Shown in pieces: positions 34,983 to 44,554 of a DNA stretch of 64,000 nucleotides. Both the position numbers and the translations under genes were made by a program. The notes beneath the pieces are model-generated. The model saw nothing but the letters and a program-made list of their open reading frames with translations. It was not told the origin of the DNA and ran no database searches. This DNA comes from Bacillus vallismortis (GTDB taxonomy: Bacteria; Bacillota; Bacilli; Bacillales; Bacillaceae). Numbering within the stretch: position 1 is the stretch's first letter; each line of letters starts with the position of its first letter. The stretch spans positions 2,024,501-2,088,500 of the forward strand of contig NZ_CP026362.1 in NCBI RefSeq assembly GCF_004116955.1. The letters run 5' to 3'.

Positions 34983-36026
34983 TTACAAGCCGGGCTTCCG
35001 GGGGACCTTTTTGCAAATCAGGGCGCCTATGAACGCCAGACTCACATAACCAAACAAGGGATAAATCGTTGAAATGAGCTTTCCGTATCCTATTTGGCTC
35101 GTAATGTAAGCCGTGGTCATAATGGCTGCAAAGATATATTTGCTTTTTATCGGAAGAAAGCTTTGCACTTGTTTTTCCAATCCGTATAGATTGCCGATAA
35201 CCGATGTGAACACTTCGCCGAATATAATGAGCAAATAAATCAAATGGACAGATCTTGCAAAGAGATAAACCACTTGAGCCATCGGTATATCATACAAAAA
35301 AACATCCGGCAGCATCGATAAAGACAGAAAACTCGCGGACAGCACAATCGTCAGCATCGTGCCTCCGATTAAAGCGCCTTTTTTTATCACTTTTTCCGAT
35401 GACATTTCATTCGCCAGCGGAACCAAAACCGCTTGAGCAAGCGATAAATTTAAAGCGCCGTAAGAAAACGCTGATAACAGCCAATCCCAGCGGTGCGGCC
35501 ATACCCACTGATCTGCGTTACGAGACTCGGTGAAAATAAAAGAGTCGGCCACCACAATCATAGAAAAGATGATTAAAAGAGGAACAACAAACACATTGAC
35601 ACCAAAAATGCCTTTTACCCCTCTAGTCATTACAATTAAGCTCAAACCAATTGTAATCAGCATCCCTATCTGTGGAGACATCCCCAGCTGTTCCTCAAAA
35701 AGCGCCCCTGCCCCGGAAAGCATAACAGATGTCACGCCGAGGAGAACAAACAGCATAAACACATTGATAAACCGCCCGGCAGTCGCCCCGAACAAGAATA
35801 TGTTCATTTCTTGATAAGAATTGGCATTGATTCGCTTTGAAATGATCATCAGCTTGGCACCCAGAAACGTAAACATCCCGCCGCTGACGATAATACCGAA
35901 TAAACCGAACCAGCCAAACTTCAAAAAAAATTCAACTATTTCTCTGCCAGTCGCAAACCCAGCTCCGACTACTGTCCCCACATACACAAAGGCAAGCTGA
36001 CTTGCCGACCCTTTTGATTGTTCCAT
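34983..36026 (-). CDS. ykvI: YkvI membrane transporter-like protein
   Basis: A 347-residue inner-membrane protein with about 10 hydrophobic helices, starting MEQSKGSASQLAFVYVGTVVGAGFATGRE-like; the VGAGFATGRE signature is that of a branch of the LeuT/amino-acid-transporter-like YkvI family. The substrate is unknown. The ATG at 36026 follows GGAGGGGAGAA, giving the length known in 168. Divergent from clpE. Confidence 0.9.
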   Translation of the reverse strand: MEQSKGSASQLAFVYVGTVVGAGFATGREIVEFFLKFGWFGLFGIIVSGGMFTFLGAKLMIISKRINANSYQEMNIFLFGATAGRFINVFMLFVLLGVTSVMLSGAGALFEEQLGMSPQIGMLITIGLSLIVMTRGVKGIFGVNVFVVPLLIIFSMIVVADSFIFTESRNADQWVWPHRWDWLLSAFSYGALNLSLAQAVLVPLANEMSSEKVIKKGALIGGTMLTIVLSASFLSLSMLPDVFLYDIPMAQVVYLFARSVHLIYLLIIFGEVFTSVIGNLYGLEKQVQSFLPIKSKYIFAAIMTTAYITSQIGYGKLISTIYPLFGYVSLAFIGALICKKVPRKPGL

Positions 36027-36157
36027 TTCTCCCCTCCGAACGAATCGCCGTTTTGTCCTCATGCGCCTTTTTATAACCTATGAGACAAGTAGCTTGAAAA
36101 GAAGGAGAAAACATGTTTTACTTTGTAAACAATCCAAAAAGATTTTGTGCAAATGAC

Positions 36158-36186
36158 TTGAAAGTCAAAGAAGGTCAGAGTATACT
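36158..36186 (+). promoter_or_regulatory. clpE promoter P1
   Basis: TTGAAA (36158), 17 nt, TATACT (36181). A CtsR operator occupies the spacer. Confidence 0.75.
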
Positions 36187-36370
36187 ATGAATCAAAGCTG
36201 GTCAAATGAACCGGCGTTTTTAAAAACCAATTGGTCAAAGTTAGTCAAATAATCAGACAGCTCTGAGCATATCGTTTTGAAATCCGATAAGTTTCCCGTA
36301 TACTAATAGTCAAAGAAGGTCAAATACAAGCGGCCTTTTTATTCACATTCATTGGTCAAAGAAGATCAAA
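36163..36370 (+). promoter_or_regulatory. Five CtsR operators upstream of clpE
   Basis: Direct heptad repeats of RGTCAAA with 3-nt spacing occur at 36163-36179, 36190-36206, 36233-36249, 36308-36324 and 36354-36370; some heptads carry one change (GGTCAGA, AATCAAA, AGATCAAA). CtsR is the class III heat-shock repressor, and five sites upstream of clpE agree with published work. Confidence 0.92.
36277..36304 (+). promoter_or_regulatory. clpE promoter P2
   Basis: TTGAAA (36277), 16 nt, TATACT (36299), with a CtsR operator starting 4 nt downstream. Confidence 0.75.
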
Positions 36371-36391
36371 TATTTAAGGAGGTTTTGGCAA

Positions 36392-38491
36392 ATGCGTTGT
36401 CAACATTGTCATCAAAACGAGGCGACGATTCGCCTTAACATGCAAATAAATTCCGTTCATAAACAAATGGTTCTATGTGAAACTTGCTATAACAAACTGA
36501 CTCGTCAACCTTCAATGAGCATGGGGCCTCACTCATTCGGTTTCCCGTTTGAACATGCATCCCAGCCGAAAGAACAAAACGCAGCAAAACAAAGTGAGAA
36601 AAAAGGGTTGCTTGATGAGCTTGCCCAAAATATTACAAACGGTGCAAAAGCCGGTCTCATCGATCCCGTCATCGGGCGTGATGAAGAAGTGGCGCGCGTG
36701 ATCGAAATTTTGAACCGCCGCAACAAAAACAATCCTGTTCTCATTGGTGAGCCGGGTGTAGGGAAAACCGCCATCGCCGAAGGGCTCGCTTTAAAAATTG
36801 CTGCTGGTGATGTTCCAAACAAACTGAAAAACAAAGAACTCTACTTGCTTGATGTTGCATCCCTTGTTGCAAACACAGGGATCAGAGGCCAATTTGAAGA
36901 GAGAATGAAACAGCTGATCACTGAGCTGAAAGAACGAAAAAATGTCATTCTGTTCATTGATGAAATTCATCTTCTCGTTGGTGCAGGCTCTGCAGAAGGA
37001 TCAATGGACGCAGGCAACATTCTCAAACCAGCCCTGGCCAGAGGCGAACTGCAAGTCATCGGTGCGACAACACTGAAAGAATACCGTCAAATCGAAAAAG
37101 ATGCTGCGCTGGAAAGACGTTTTCAGCCTGTCATGGTACAGGAGCCTTCCATTGAACAGGCCATTCTCATTCTAGAAGGAATTAAAGACAAATACGAAGC
37201 ATACCATGGCGTGACATTCAGTGATGAAGCAATCAAAGCATGTGTGACTTTATCATCCCGCTACATTCAGGACAGACATCTGCCTGATAAAGCAATTGAC
37301 TTATTAGATGAAGCAGGTTCAAAAGCCAACCTGTTATTTGATGAGCTGAATGATGAGGATGCGGCCGAACGCTTAACCGCGATTGAAGCTGAAAAAACAA
37401 AAGCGCTGGAAGAGGAAAATTACGAACTGGCAGCAAAGCTCCGTGATGAGGAGATCGCATTAGAGAAAAAACTGAACAGCTCTTCCGCCCATTCCGCTGT
37501 CACTGTGGAAGCTGACCATATTCAGGATATCATTGAACAAAAAACAGGCATCCCTGTCGGCAAGCTGCAGGCGGATGAACAAACAAAAATGAAAGAGCTT
37601 GAAGCAAAACTTCATGAACGTGTAATCGGACAAGAAGCCGCTGTTCGAAAAGTGGCAAAAGCGGTAAGACGAAGCCGCGCCGGATTAAAGTCCAAAAACA
37701 GACCAGTCGGCTCCTTCCTATTTGTCGGTCCTACCGGCGTAGGGAAAACAGAGCTTTCTAAAACGCTGGCGGATGAACTTTTCGGCACAAAAGACGCTAT
37801 GATCCGCCTTGATATGAGCGAGTACATGGAAAAACACGCCGTATCCAAAATCATTGGTTCACCGCCTGGATATGTCGGCCATGAGGAAGCTGGACAACTA
37901 ACAGAAAAAGTGCGCCGCAATCCTTACAGCATCGTGTTGCTGGATGAGATTGAAAAAGCACACCCTGACGTTCAGCATATGTTCCTGCAAATTATGGAGG
38001 ACGGCCGTCTGACAGACAGCCAAGGCAGAACCGTAAGCTTTAAAGATACTGTCATTATTATGACAAGCAACTCGGGTGCTGGTGAGAAACAAACGAAAGT
38101 CGGTTTCCAATCAGATGACAGTGTATTCGAAGAACAAACATTGATTGATTCACTCAGCATGTTCTTTAAACCTGAGTTCCTCAACCGCTTTGACAGCATT
38201 ATTGAGTTCCGCTCACTGGAAAAAGAGCATTTGGTCAAAATCGTCAGCCTGCTGCTTGGAGAACTTAAAGAAACATTGGCAGAACGCGGCATCACCTTGA
38301 GTGTGACAGACGAAGCGAAAGAAAAAATCGCAGAGTTGGGCTACCACCCTTCATTCGGCGCACGTCCGCTCAGAAGAACCATCCAAGAATGGATTGAAGA
38401 TGAAATGACCGATCTGCTGATTGACAATAGCGAGATCACAAGTTTTCACGTGGCTGCAGAAGATCATACAATCAAAGTGCAAGCGAAATAA
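36392..38491 (+). CDS. clpE: Heat-shock AAA+ ATPase ClpE
   Basis: ClpE unfolds proteins for ClpP, removes aggregates after heat shock and helps destabilise CtsR. The 699 residues start with a zinc finger (CQHC ... CETC, residues 3-33), then AAA module 1 (Walker [10 protein letters not shown], Walker B LFIDEIH), a UVR coiled linker ([21 protein letters not shown]) and AAA module 2 ([17 protein letters not shown]) with a C-terminal D2-small domain ([16 protein letters not shown]). RBS AAGGAGG. Under five CtsR boxes and two promoters. Confidence 0.98.
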   Translation: MRCQHCHQNEATIRLNMQINSVHKQMVLCETCYNKLTRQPSMSMGPHSFGFPFEHASQPKEQNAAKQSEKKGLLDELAQNITNGAKAGLIDPVIGRDEEVARVIEILNRRNKNNPVLIGEPGVGKTAIAEGLALKIAAGDVPNKLKNKELYLLDVASLVANTGIRGQFEERMKQLITELKERKNVILFIDEIHLLVGAGSAEGSMDAGNILKPALARGELQVIGATTLKEYRQIEKDAALERRFQPVMVQEPSIEQAILILEGIKDKYEAYHGVTFSDEAIKACVTLSSRYIQDRHLPDKAIDLLDEAGSKANLLFDELNDEDAAERLTAIEAEKTKALEEENYELAAKLRDEEIALEKKLNSSSAHSAVTVEADHIQDIIEQKTGIPVGKLQADEQTKMKELEAKLHERVIGQEAAVRKVAKAVRRSRAGLKSKNRPVGSFLFVGPTGVGKTELSKTLADELFGTKDAMIRLDMSEYMEKHAVSKIIGSPPGYVGHEEAGQLTEKVRRNPYSIVLLDEIEKAHPDVQHMFLQIMEDGRLTDSQGRTVSFKDTVIIMTSNSGAGEKQTKVGFQSDDSVFEEQTLIDSLSMFFKPEFLNRFDSIIEFRSLEKEHLVKIVSLLLGELKETLAERGITLSVTDEAKEKIAELGYHPSFGARPLRRTIQEWIEDEMTDLLIDNSEITSFHVAAEDHTIKVQAK

Positions 38492-38492
38492 C

Positions 38493-38530
38493 AAAAAGCG
38501 GTTTCCTGTCTAGGAAGCCGCTTTTTTGCG
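38493..38530 (+). terminator. Terminator of clpE
   Basis: AAAAAGCGGTTTCCT and AGGAAGCCGCTTTTTT arms just after the clpE stop. Confidence 0.9.
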
Positions 38531-38622
38531 GATTCATACTCTTGACTGATAAAATACCGTCCCTTCCCCTGAAGTGTTACTCCCCTTCATCCTATACACT
38601 TTTACTTAAGGAGGGATGATAC

Positions 38623-38715
38623 ATGTTTATATACAGTGAATATTTATTTCTATTATCCTATGAAAACCGTCTGAAGGACAGCTTGCGAGAAAGCTGCCAA
38701 TCTCAATACCGCTAA
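38623..38715 (+). CDS. Very small protein, 30 residues
   Basis: ATG 38623 follows AAGGAGGGATGATAC, an excellent ribosome binding site, and a hairpin with T run follows (38722-38752). The product is MFIYSEYLFLLSYENRLKDS plus a basic tail ending SQYR. Unrecognised; the expression signals are the only support. Confidence 0.45.
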   Translation: MFIYSEYLFLLSYENRLKDSLRESCQSQYR

Positions 38716-38721
38716 ACACGA

Positions 38722-38752
38722 GGGCTTTTCAATTTTGAAAGGCCCGTATTTG
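38722..38752 (+). terminator. Terminator after the 30-residue gene
   Basis: GGGCTTTTC pairs with GAAAGGCCC around AATTTT, followed by GTATTTGTTTATTT. T content is modest. Confidence 0.6.
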
Positions 38753-38812
38753 TTTATTTCTCCCTTCTATTCCTCTTCCTTGAATATTTCATGAACAAAT
38801 TCACAAAGTCCC

Positions 38813-38839
38813 TAAAGTTCCGGGTACCGAAACCGATAT
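38813..38839 (+). promoter_or_regulatory. Sigma-D promoter of motAB
   Basis: TAAA at 38813-38816, exactly 15 nt, then ACCGATAT at 38832-38839: one base from the sigma-D consensus (TAAA-N15-GCCGATAT), about 40 bp before motA. Confidence 0.9.
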
Positions 38840-38880
38840 TAACCATAGACAAGCTAGTAAAAAAGGATTTGGTGAAAACT

Positions 38881-39693
38881 ATGGATAAAACTTCGTTAAT
38901 TGGTGTTATTCTTGCTTTTGTGGCATTGAGCGTGGGGATGGTTCTGAAGGGCGTCAGTTTCAGCGCGCTTGCAAACCCCGCTGCCATTTTAATTATTATC
39001 GCCGGGACCATCTCGGCAGTCGTTATTGCGTTCCCTACAAAAGAAATTAAAAAAGTGCCCGCTCTGTTCCGAGTGTTATTTAAGGAAAACAAACAGCTGA
39101 CAATTGAGGAGCTCATTCCTATGTTCTCAGATTGGGCCCAGCTTGCGCGCCGCGAAGGCCTACTTGCTTTAGAAGCAAGTATTGAAGATGTAGACGACGC
39201 TTTCCTGAAAAACGGACTCAGCATGGCTGTTGACGGACAAAGCGCGGAATTTATCAGAGATATTATGACAGAGGAAGTTGAAGCGATGGAGGACAGGCAC
39301 CAGGCTGGAGCCGCTATTTTTACACAGGCGGGAACGTACGCACCGACACTTGGCGTACTCGGCGCTGTAATCGGCCTGATTGCCGCCCTTTCTCATATGG
39401 ATAATACAGATGAGCTTGGACACGCCATCAGTGCGGCTTTCGTTGCCACCCTTCTCGGTATCTTCACGGGATATGTATTATGGCATCCTTTCGCAAATAA
39501 ATTAAAACGAAAATCAAAACAAGAAGTAAAACTGCGTGAAGTCATGATCGAAGGCGTCTTATCCGTATTAGAAGGACAAGCACCGAAAGTCATCGAACAA
39601 AAGCTTTTAATGTACCTTCCTGCGAAGGACCGCTTGAAATTTGCAGAACAAGGAGAGGCGCAAAATGGCGAGAAAAAAGAAGAAGAAGCATGA
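38881..39693 (+). CDS. motA: Flagellar stator protein MotA
   Basis: MotA forms, with MotB, the proton channel that drives the flagellum. The 270 residues have four membrane helices (about 4-22, 32-50, 150-172, 180-205), a large cytoplasmic loop that contacts the rotor, and the GTYAPTLGVLGAVIGL motif on helix 3. The ATG at 38881 (MDKTSLIG) gives the known length; the frame is open 30 codons further up across the promoter, which rules that out. The stop overlaps motB by 29 bp. Confidence 0.97.
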   Translation: MDKTSLIGVILAFVALSVGMVLKGVSFSALANPAAILIIIAGTISAVVIAFPTKEIKKVPALFRVLFKENKQLTIEELIPMFSDWAQLARREGLLALEASIEDVDDAFLKNGLSMAVDGQSAEFIRDIMTEEVEAMEDRHQAGAAIFTQAGTYAPTLGVLGAVIGLIAALSHMDNTDELGHAISAAFVATLLGIFTGYVLWHPFANKLKRKSKQEVKLREVMIEGVLSVLEGQAPKVIEQKLLMYLPAKDRLKFAEQGEAQNGEKKEEEA

Positions 39694-40450
39694 GGACGAG
39701 CACGTTGATGAATCATGGCTGGTTCCTTACGCCGATATCCTAACTCTTCTCCTGGCATTATTTATTGTGCTGTACGCGAGCAGTTCGATTGACGCAGGCA
39801 AGTTTAAGATGCTTTCAAAATCATTTAATGAAGTCTTTACAGGCGGCACGGGAGTCATGGATTATTCCAGTGTCACCCCCCCTGAAAACGAGTCAGACGG
39901 AATAGATGACGTGAAAAAGGAAAAAGAAGAGAAAGAGAAAAACAAGAAAGAGCGAGAAAAAGCGGCTGATCAAGAAGAACTTAAAAGTGTGAAGAGCCAG
40001 GTAGAAAAGTTCATCAAAGATAAAAAGCTCGAACATCAGCTGGAAACAAAATTGACTAGTGAAGGTCTTCTGATTACGATTAAAGACAGTATATTCTTTG
40101 ACTCTGGGAAAGCGACCATACGTAAGGAAGATGTTCGGCTTGCACAAGAGATTTCCAATCTTCTTGTGATTAACCCGCCGAGAAACATCATCATCAGCGG
40201 CCATACTGATAATATGCCAATAAAAAATTCAGAATTCCAATCAAACTGGCATTTAAGCGTCATGAGAGCGGTAAACTTTATGGGACTCCTGATAGAAAAT
40301 CCTAAGCTCGACGCAAAAGTGTTCAGTGCCAAGGGCTATGGTGAGTATAAGCCGGTGGCTTCCAACAAAACAGCGGAAGGCCGAAGCAAAAACCGGCGCG
40401 TTGAAGTTCTCATCTTGCCGAGAGGCGCGGCAGAAACAAATGAACAATAA
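39665..40450 (+). CDS. motB: Flagellar stator protein MotB
   Basis: The 261-residue partner of MotA: a basic head (MARKKKKK), one helix with the proton-binding Asp in VPYADILTLLLALFIVLYAS (about residue 24), a plug and linker rich in Lys/Glu (about 75-115), and an OmpA-like peptidoglycan-binding domain (about 125-255) with the ISGHTDNMPI and RSKNRRVEV signatures. Its ATG follows GGAGAGG within the motA end. Confidence 0.97.
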   Translation: MARKKKKKHEDEHVDESWLVPYADILTLLLALFIVLYASSSIDAGKFKMLSKSFNEVFTGGTGVMDYSSVTPPENESDGIDDVKKEKEEKEKNKKEREKAADQEELKSVKSQVEKFIKDKKLEHQLETKLTSEGLLITIKDSIFFDSGKATIRKEDVRLAQEISNLLVINPPRNIIISGHTDNMPIKNSEFQSNWHLSVMRAVNFMGLLIENPKLDAKVFSAKGYGEYKPVASNKTAEGRSKNRRVEVLILPRGAAETNEQ

Positions 40451-40492
40451 AAAAAAGGAAGCCCTGTGACATATCAGGCTTCCTTTTTTTAC
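40447..40492. terminator. Bidirectional terminator between motB and mhqR
   Basis: AAAAAAAAGGAAGCC and GGCTTCCTTTTTTT arms around CTGTGACATATCA. Confidence 0.9.
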
Positions 40493-40926
40493 TTATGATG
40501 AAACTGTTTTGCGTTTAACCCTACTCTTTTTAACATTTCTGTACACATCTCTACCTCTTCTTCGCTTAATACGCTTATCATTTCATCAATTTCAGCAGCG
40601 TGATTAGGAAAAATATCATTCAAAAGACTGATACCTTTATCAGTGATTTGTGCAAATGTCACTCGCCTGTCTGTAGGAGACGCTTTCCGAATGAGGAGAT
40701 CTTTTTGCTCCAGCTTATCTACAACGTATGTGATGCTTCCGCTAGCCAAGAGAATTTTATCCCCTATCTGCTGCAGCGGCTGATCGCCTTTATGGTACAA
40801 CAGCTCAAGCACAGCAAATTCAGTCGGATTCAGTCCATGCTTATGAATATGCTTATTCATATGATCGTTAATAGACCGATACGCGCGCGACAGCACGATA
40901 AATAACTTCAGTGATTTTTCTGTCAT
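40489..40926 (-). CDS. mhqR: MarR-family repressor MhqR
   Basis: MhqR (YkvE) represses genes for breakdown of 2-methylhydroquinone and catechols (mhqA, mhqNOP, mhqED, azoR2). The 145 residues form a winged helix-turn-helix dimer with NPTEFAVLELLYHKGDQPLQ and the wing RKASPTDRRVTFAQIT. Its targets lie elsewhere on the chromosome; here it is a lone gene convergent with motB. Confidence 0.94.
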   Translation of the reverse strand: MTEKSLKLFIVLSRAYRSINDHMNKHIHKHGLNPTEFAVLELLYHKGDQPLQQIGDKILLASGSITYVVDKLEQKDLLIRKASPTDRRVTFAQITDKGISLLNDIFPNHAAEIDEMISVLSEEEVEMCTEMLKRVGLNAKQFHHK

Positions 40927-41121
40927 GTCTCAATCATCCTTTTAGAAACCGTTACAGAGAAACATTAATAAACAAAGACGAAAATGTCAATAAAAATCTT
41001 TCCAATATTTCTCTTCTTTTTTATCATATAAGCGGTTCAACATCTTTTTCTTATTTTTTTGGTTATTTTTTCTTATTAAAGAAGAAGAAACAATGATATA
41101 ATACCTCTAATCAGGTGTAAG

Positions 41122-42639
41122 TTGGAGCGATGCAAATTGAAAATACTAAAAGGCGCCTGCGGGAGAGTCAAACTTTATATCATACTGGTCGTGATTCCGG
41201 CACTCGTCATCAGCTTTTTTGTATATGAAAAAGAAAAAGATACAATAGCTATAGAACATAAGCAGGAAGCAAGTGTGATGCTGAACCTTCACCGCAACAA
41301 AATCAATTATTTAATCGGTGAAACAATGGCGAGAATGACCTCTTTGTCCATCGCCATTGACAGACCGGTTGATATAAACAAAATGCAGTCGATTTTGGAA
41401 GAAACCTTTGATTCAGAGCCGAGATTTTCCGGTCTCTATCTTCTGAACACTAAAGGAGACGTCACTGCAAGCACATCAGAATTAAAAACGAAAGTAAACC
41501 TGGCCGACAGATCTTTTTTTGCAAAAGCAAAGGAAACAAAAAAGACAGTCATTTCAGATAGTTATTCAAGCAGAATTACTGGCCAGCCGATTTTTACCAT
41601 TTGTGTCCCTGTTCTGGACTCAAAAAAAAATGTGACAGATTATCTTGTCGCAGCGATTCAAATTGATTATTTAAAAAACCTCATTAACTTGCTGAGCCCT
41701 GATGTTTATATTGAAGTGGTGAACCAAGACGAGAAAATGATTTTCACGAGCGGACAAGCCTCTCATGCCAAAGATCAGAAACCAGTCAGCGGATACCTGG
41801 ATGAAATCAGCTGGAATATGAAAGTCTATCCGAACCCTGTCACAATAGAAGAACTGACGAAAAGCCTTTTGCTTCCGCTTTCATGTATTATTGTTCTGCT
41901 GAATATCCTTTTTATTCTAGTGCTGTATTACTTGCTGAAACGCAAGACCCAGCTGGAGCGCTCCGAAAATGAGGCGCAAAAATTAGAGCTGATCGGGACG
42001 CTTGCTGCCAGCACGGCTCATGAAATCCGCAATCCGCTCACTGGCATAAGCGGCTTTATTCAGCTGCTGCAAAAGAAATATAAAGGTGAAGAAGATCAGC
42101 TGTACTTCTCCATTATTGAACAGGAGATAAAACGGATTAATCAAATTGTGAGCGAGTTTCTCGTTCTCGGAAAACCGACAGCAGAAAAATGGGAGCTGAA
42201 CTCACTTCAGGATATTATCGGAGAAATTATGCCGATTATTTATTCTGAGGGCAATCTATACAATGTTGAAGTCGAATTACAGTATTTAACCGAAAAGCCT
42301 TTACTCGTAAAATGTACAAAAGATCATATTAAACAAGTGATTTTAAATGTAGCAAAAAATGGCCTTGAATCCATGCCTGAAGGAGGAAAACTGACGATCT
42401 CCTTGGAAGCTTCGGATCAAAAAGCCATTATCAAAGTTGTGGATAACGGTGAAGGGATTTCTCAGGAAATGCTGGATCACATCTTCCTTCCCTTTGTTAC
42501 TTCTAAAGAAAAAGGAACCGGCCTCGGCCTTGTCGTATGTAAACGGATCGTGCTGATGTACGGAGGAACCATTCATATCGAAAGCGAAGTGCGAAGAGGT
42601 ACAGAGGTAACGATCAATCTCCCCGTATCCGCTTCATAG
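41122..42639 (+). CDS. kinD: Sporulation/biofilm sensor histidine kinase D
   Basis: KinD feeds the Spo0F-Spo0B-Spo0A relay and is tied to matrix gene expression. The 505 residues have two membrane helices (about 16-34 and 252-274) flanking an extracellular CACHE sensor, then HisKA with AASTAHEIRNPLTGISGF and an HATPase domain with NVAKNGLESMPEGG, DNGEGIS and GTGLGL. The start is a TTG with AGGTG 4 nt away; no better upstream start is in frame. Confidence 0.95.
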   Translation: MERCKLKILKGACGRVKLYIILVVIPALVISFFVYEKEKDTIAIEHKQEASVMLNLHRNKINYLIGETMARMTSLSIAIDRPVDINKMQSILEETFDSEPRFSGLYLLNTKGDVTASTSELKTKVNLADRSFFAKAKETKKTVISDSYSSRITGQPIFTICVPVLDSKKNVTDYLVAAIQIDYLKNLINLLSPDVYIEVVNQDEKMIFTSGQASHAKDQKPVSGYLDEISWNMKVYPNPVTIEELTKSLLLPLSCIIVLLNILFILVLYYLLKRKTQLERSENEAQKLELIGTLAASTAHEIRNPLTGISGFIQLLQKKYKGEEDQLYFSIIEQEIKRINQIVSEFLVLGKPTAEKWELNSLQDIIGEIMPIIYSEGNLYNVEVELQYLTEKPLLVKCTKDHIKQVILNVAKNGLESMPEGGKLTISLEASDQKAIIKVVDNGEGISQEMLDHIFLPFVTSKEKGTGLGLVVCKRIVLMYGGTIHIESEVRRGTEVTINLPVSAS

Positions 42640-42669
42640 CCCCCCTGACGATGTCAGGAGGGCTTTTCA
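42640..42669. terminator. Bidirectional terminator between kinD and eag
   Basis: AGCCCTCCTGAC and GTCAGGAGGGCT-type arms (CCCCCCTGAC/GTCAGGAGGG) followed by CTTTTC. Confidence 0.8.
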
Positions 42670-43098
42670 TCTTCGTGACCGGGCATTGCCATTTGACTTG
42701 CTCGCTGTTCTGCCTGAGAAGAGTATTGTAATGACGCGCAACAGCATTTTGAGAAGCAAAAAAAACATAAAAAACACCAAAAATCCCTTTAGGCCCTCAG
42801 TAGCATCTAAAAACTCCATATTCCCTCTCCCCGTCACTTTCTGCTGAATTTCTATCGCAAATACGACAACAATGATGACTGTAACGGTATAGATAAAGGA
42901 CAGGGCTGTCATGCTCCATTTTGAAAGCCATATAAATACAGCGTGAGTGACACCGAAAAAGATAATGCCAAAAATGCCAATCACCCAGAAATGCATTTCT
43001 TTGTCGGTTAAATGAATCCCAAACATTTCGCATAATGAAATAAAAGCATCATGAAATTGATTGACCATTTCAGTAATGATAACCGCCAGTTCTTTCAT
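42667..43098 (-). CDS. eag: Eag, membrane protein downstream of spo0E
   Basis: A 143-residue protein with three to four hydrophobic segments (about 38-60, 65-85, 105-130) and a basic Ser/Arg-rich tail. It corresponds to the gene called eag next to spo0E in B. subtilis. Its biochemical role is not known. The ATG follows AGAGGGA, and the gap to spo0E is 85 bp with a spo0E terminator between them. Confidence 0.85.
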   Translation of the reverse strand: MKELAVIITEMVNQFHDAFISLCEMFGIHLTDKEMHFWVIGIFGIIFFGVTHAVFIWLSKWSMTALSFIYTVTVIIVVVFAIEIQQKVTGRGNMEFLDATEGLKGFLVFFMFFLLLKMLLRVITILFSGRTASKSNGNARSRR

Positions 43099-43132
43099 CA
43101 GTTCCCTCTTTCATATGAATTTTCCCAGAAAA

Positions 43133-43163
43133 AAAGAGCGCTTCTGGAAAGCTCTCTCTTTAT
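43133..43163 (-). terminator. Terminator of spo0E
   Basis: AGAGAGAGCTTTCC and GGAAGCGCTCTTTTTT arms on the minus strand. Confidence 0.7.
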
Positions 43164-43183
43164 ATATGCATCTGATAGCGCCG

Positions 43184-43441
43184 CTATTTATTTGCATCAT
43201 AAGCAGGCATGACATCCCTGCGAGGCCACAAGCCTAATTTCTTTACAAGGCCTTGAATGCCTTGAGAATGTTCGCTTTCTTGCATTAGCTGGTGATATTC
43301 ATTCATTAAACAATCCAGCTCCTGACTGTGTTTGATCGTGTCATGGCCTGTAAATCCCTGTTTTCTAGCGGCATCTATCATTAACTTTCTTTTTTCATCA
43401 ATAGACACCAACAATTTTTCATGTTCTGAAGAACCGCCCAT
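43184..43441 (-). CDS. spo0E: Spo0A-P phosphatase Spo0E
   Basis: Spo0E removes phosphate from Spo0A and so delays sporulation. The 85 residues include the family signature SQELDCLMNEY (about 39-49), where SQELD forms the active surface, on a two-helix hairpin. The C-terminal tail (VKKLGLWPRRDVMPAYDANK) is the part whose loss makes the protein hyperactive in 168. ATG with AGGGGTG upstream. Confidence 0.96.
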   Translation of the reverse strand: MGGSSEHEKLLVSIDEKRKLMIDAARKQGFTGHDTIKHSQELDCLMNEYHQLMQESEHSQGIQGLVKKLGLWPRRDVMPAYDANK

Positions 43442-43643
43442 TCACTTCACCCCTCGCCGCTAAGAAATAGGAAACAAGTTTGATTGGGTTATTGTGCATT
43501 ATTACAGATTATACTTTATTTGTAAACATATTTTCATTAAATAAGTTATTTTTTCAGGTATAATAGATTTATTGATAGGATTAGAAGAACAATACCCAGA
43601 TGAAGAATATCTTAAACACGCCGCTAGGCAGGAGGTATGCCAC

Positions 43644-43964
43644 ATGAAGAAAAAGAAAGCATTGATGCTCGGAGCGGCAGGCGGAAAAGCGATATTAAAA
43701 AGAAAAAACCGGAAAAAATGTATCGAGCACATCACTGTTTTTTTCCAAATGCTTCGTGATTGGAGAAAAGGCGACTACCCCCGTTCACAGGTTAGAACGC
43801 TTTTGCTCCTCACTGCCGCCATCTTGTATATCGCCATGCCGCTCGATATCATGCCAGACGTTATCCTTGGTCTTGGAATCATAGACGATGCAGCTGTATT
43901 AGGTTTGCTTTGGACGCTGATTAAAAAAGAAATATCTCAATATGAAAAATGGCGTTTGCAATAG
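43644..43964 (+). CDS. ykvA: YkvA, DUF1232 membrane protein
   Basis: A 106-residue basic protein with a hydrophobic C-terminal half carrying the DUF1232 motif MPLDIMPDVILGLGIIDDAAVLGLLW. Function unknown. The ATG at 43644 has GGAGG 9 nt upstream. The frame is open 24 codons further, but that extension begins right after a TATAAT at about 43559 and lacks a ribosome binding site, so it is probably leader. Confidence 0.88.
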   Translation: MKKKKALMLGAAGGKAILKRKNRKKCIEHITVFFQMLRDWRKGDYPRSQVRTLLLLTAAILYIAMPLDIMPDVILGLGIIDDAAVLGLLWTLIKKEISQYEKWRLQ

Positions 43965-43968
43965 ATAT

Positions 43969-44001
43969 AAGAAGCCCCGTTCAATGAACGGGGCTTTTGC
44001 T
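43969..44001. terminator. Bidirectional terminator between ykvA and mtnD
   Basis: AAGCCCCGTTC and GAACGGGGCTT around AAT, with T-rich flank. Confidence 0.88.
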
Positions 44002-44003
44002 GC

Positions 44004-44540
44004 TTATTGATTCACGCTGTCTTTTTCATAAATCGGAACCCAACCTTCAGTTGTGACAAAGATTCTCACCGCGACAACTTTCCGATCCTCCTGAAGTGTG
44101 AAATAATGGCGGATATTTTCAGGCACGGAGATTAAATCTCCAGGGTTTAAACGGACATCAAAAAACGTGCCATCTTTGCCTTGAATGACAAAAATGCCGT
44201 GTCCGCTTACAATAAAACGAACCTCATCGTCTGTGTGATGATGCTCTCTTTTAAAGTTCTCAAGCAGTTCATCAAGTTTCGGATTGGCATCTGACAATGA
44301 AATAACATCCTGTGCTTTGTAACCGCGGCGGTTAGAAATATCTTTAATTTCCGTTTCGAATGTATTGAGGATTTGTTGTTTTTCTTCTTCTGTCAGATCG
44401 TATTTCTCTGAGAGATGTTCCGGAAGCTTCGCGATATCCCATTGCTCATAAATCACCTCTTGACTATCCAAAAAGCTTGCTACTTCCTCTTGATTTTCAA
44501 TCGTTGTATTTGTCTTATCATGAATACGAATTGTTGCCAT
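44004..44540 (-). CDS. mtnD: Acireductone dioxygenase MtnD
   Basis: Last common step of the methionine salvage pathway: cleaves acireductone to formate and 4-methylthio-2-oxobutyrate (Fe form). The 178-residue cupin shows metal ligands in REHHHTDDEVRFIVSG and a later His in NIRHYFTL. Transcribed with mtnWXB under a SAM riboswitch; RBS AAGGAGG. Confidence 0.96.
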   Translation of the reverse strand: MATIRIHDKTNTTIENQEEVASFLDSQEVIYEQWDIAKLPEHLSEKYDLTEEEKQQILNTFETEIKDISNRRGYKAQDVISLSDANPKLDELLENFKREHHHTDDEVRFIVSGHGIFVIQGKDGTFFDVRLNPGDLISVPENIRHYFTLQEDRKVVAVRIFVTTEGWVPIYEKDSVNQ

Positions 44541-44554
44541 TTCAGTTCCTCCTT

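Noticed and set aside
36163-36370. The repeated GTCAAA blocks as a CRISPR-like or mobile repeat
   Set aside because: They are CtsR heptad operators with 3-nt spacing upstream of clpE, an established regulatory layout.
38791-38880. 30-codon N-terminal extension of motA
   Set aside because: It runs across the sigma-D promoter, so it cannot be transcribed from it; the MDKTSLIG start matches known MotA.
43572-43643. 24-codon N-terminal extension of ykvA
   Set aside because: It would start at a TTG just after a TATAAT box with no ribosome binding site; the ATG at 43644 with GGAGG is better and gives the expected length.
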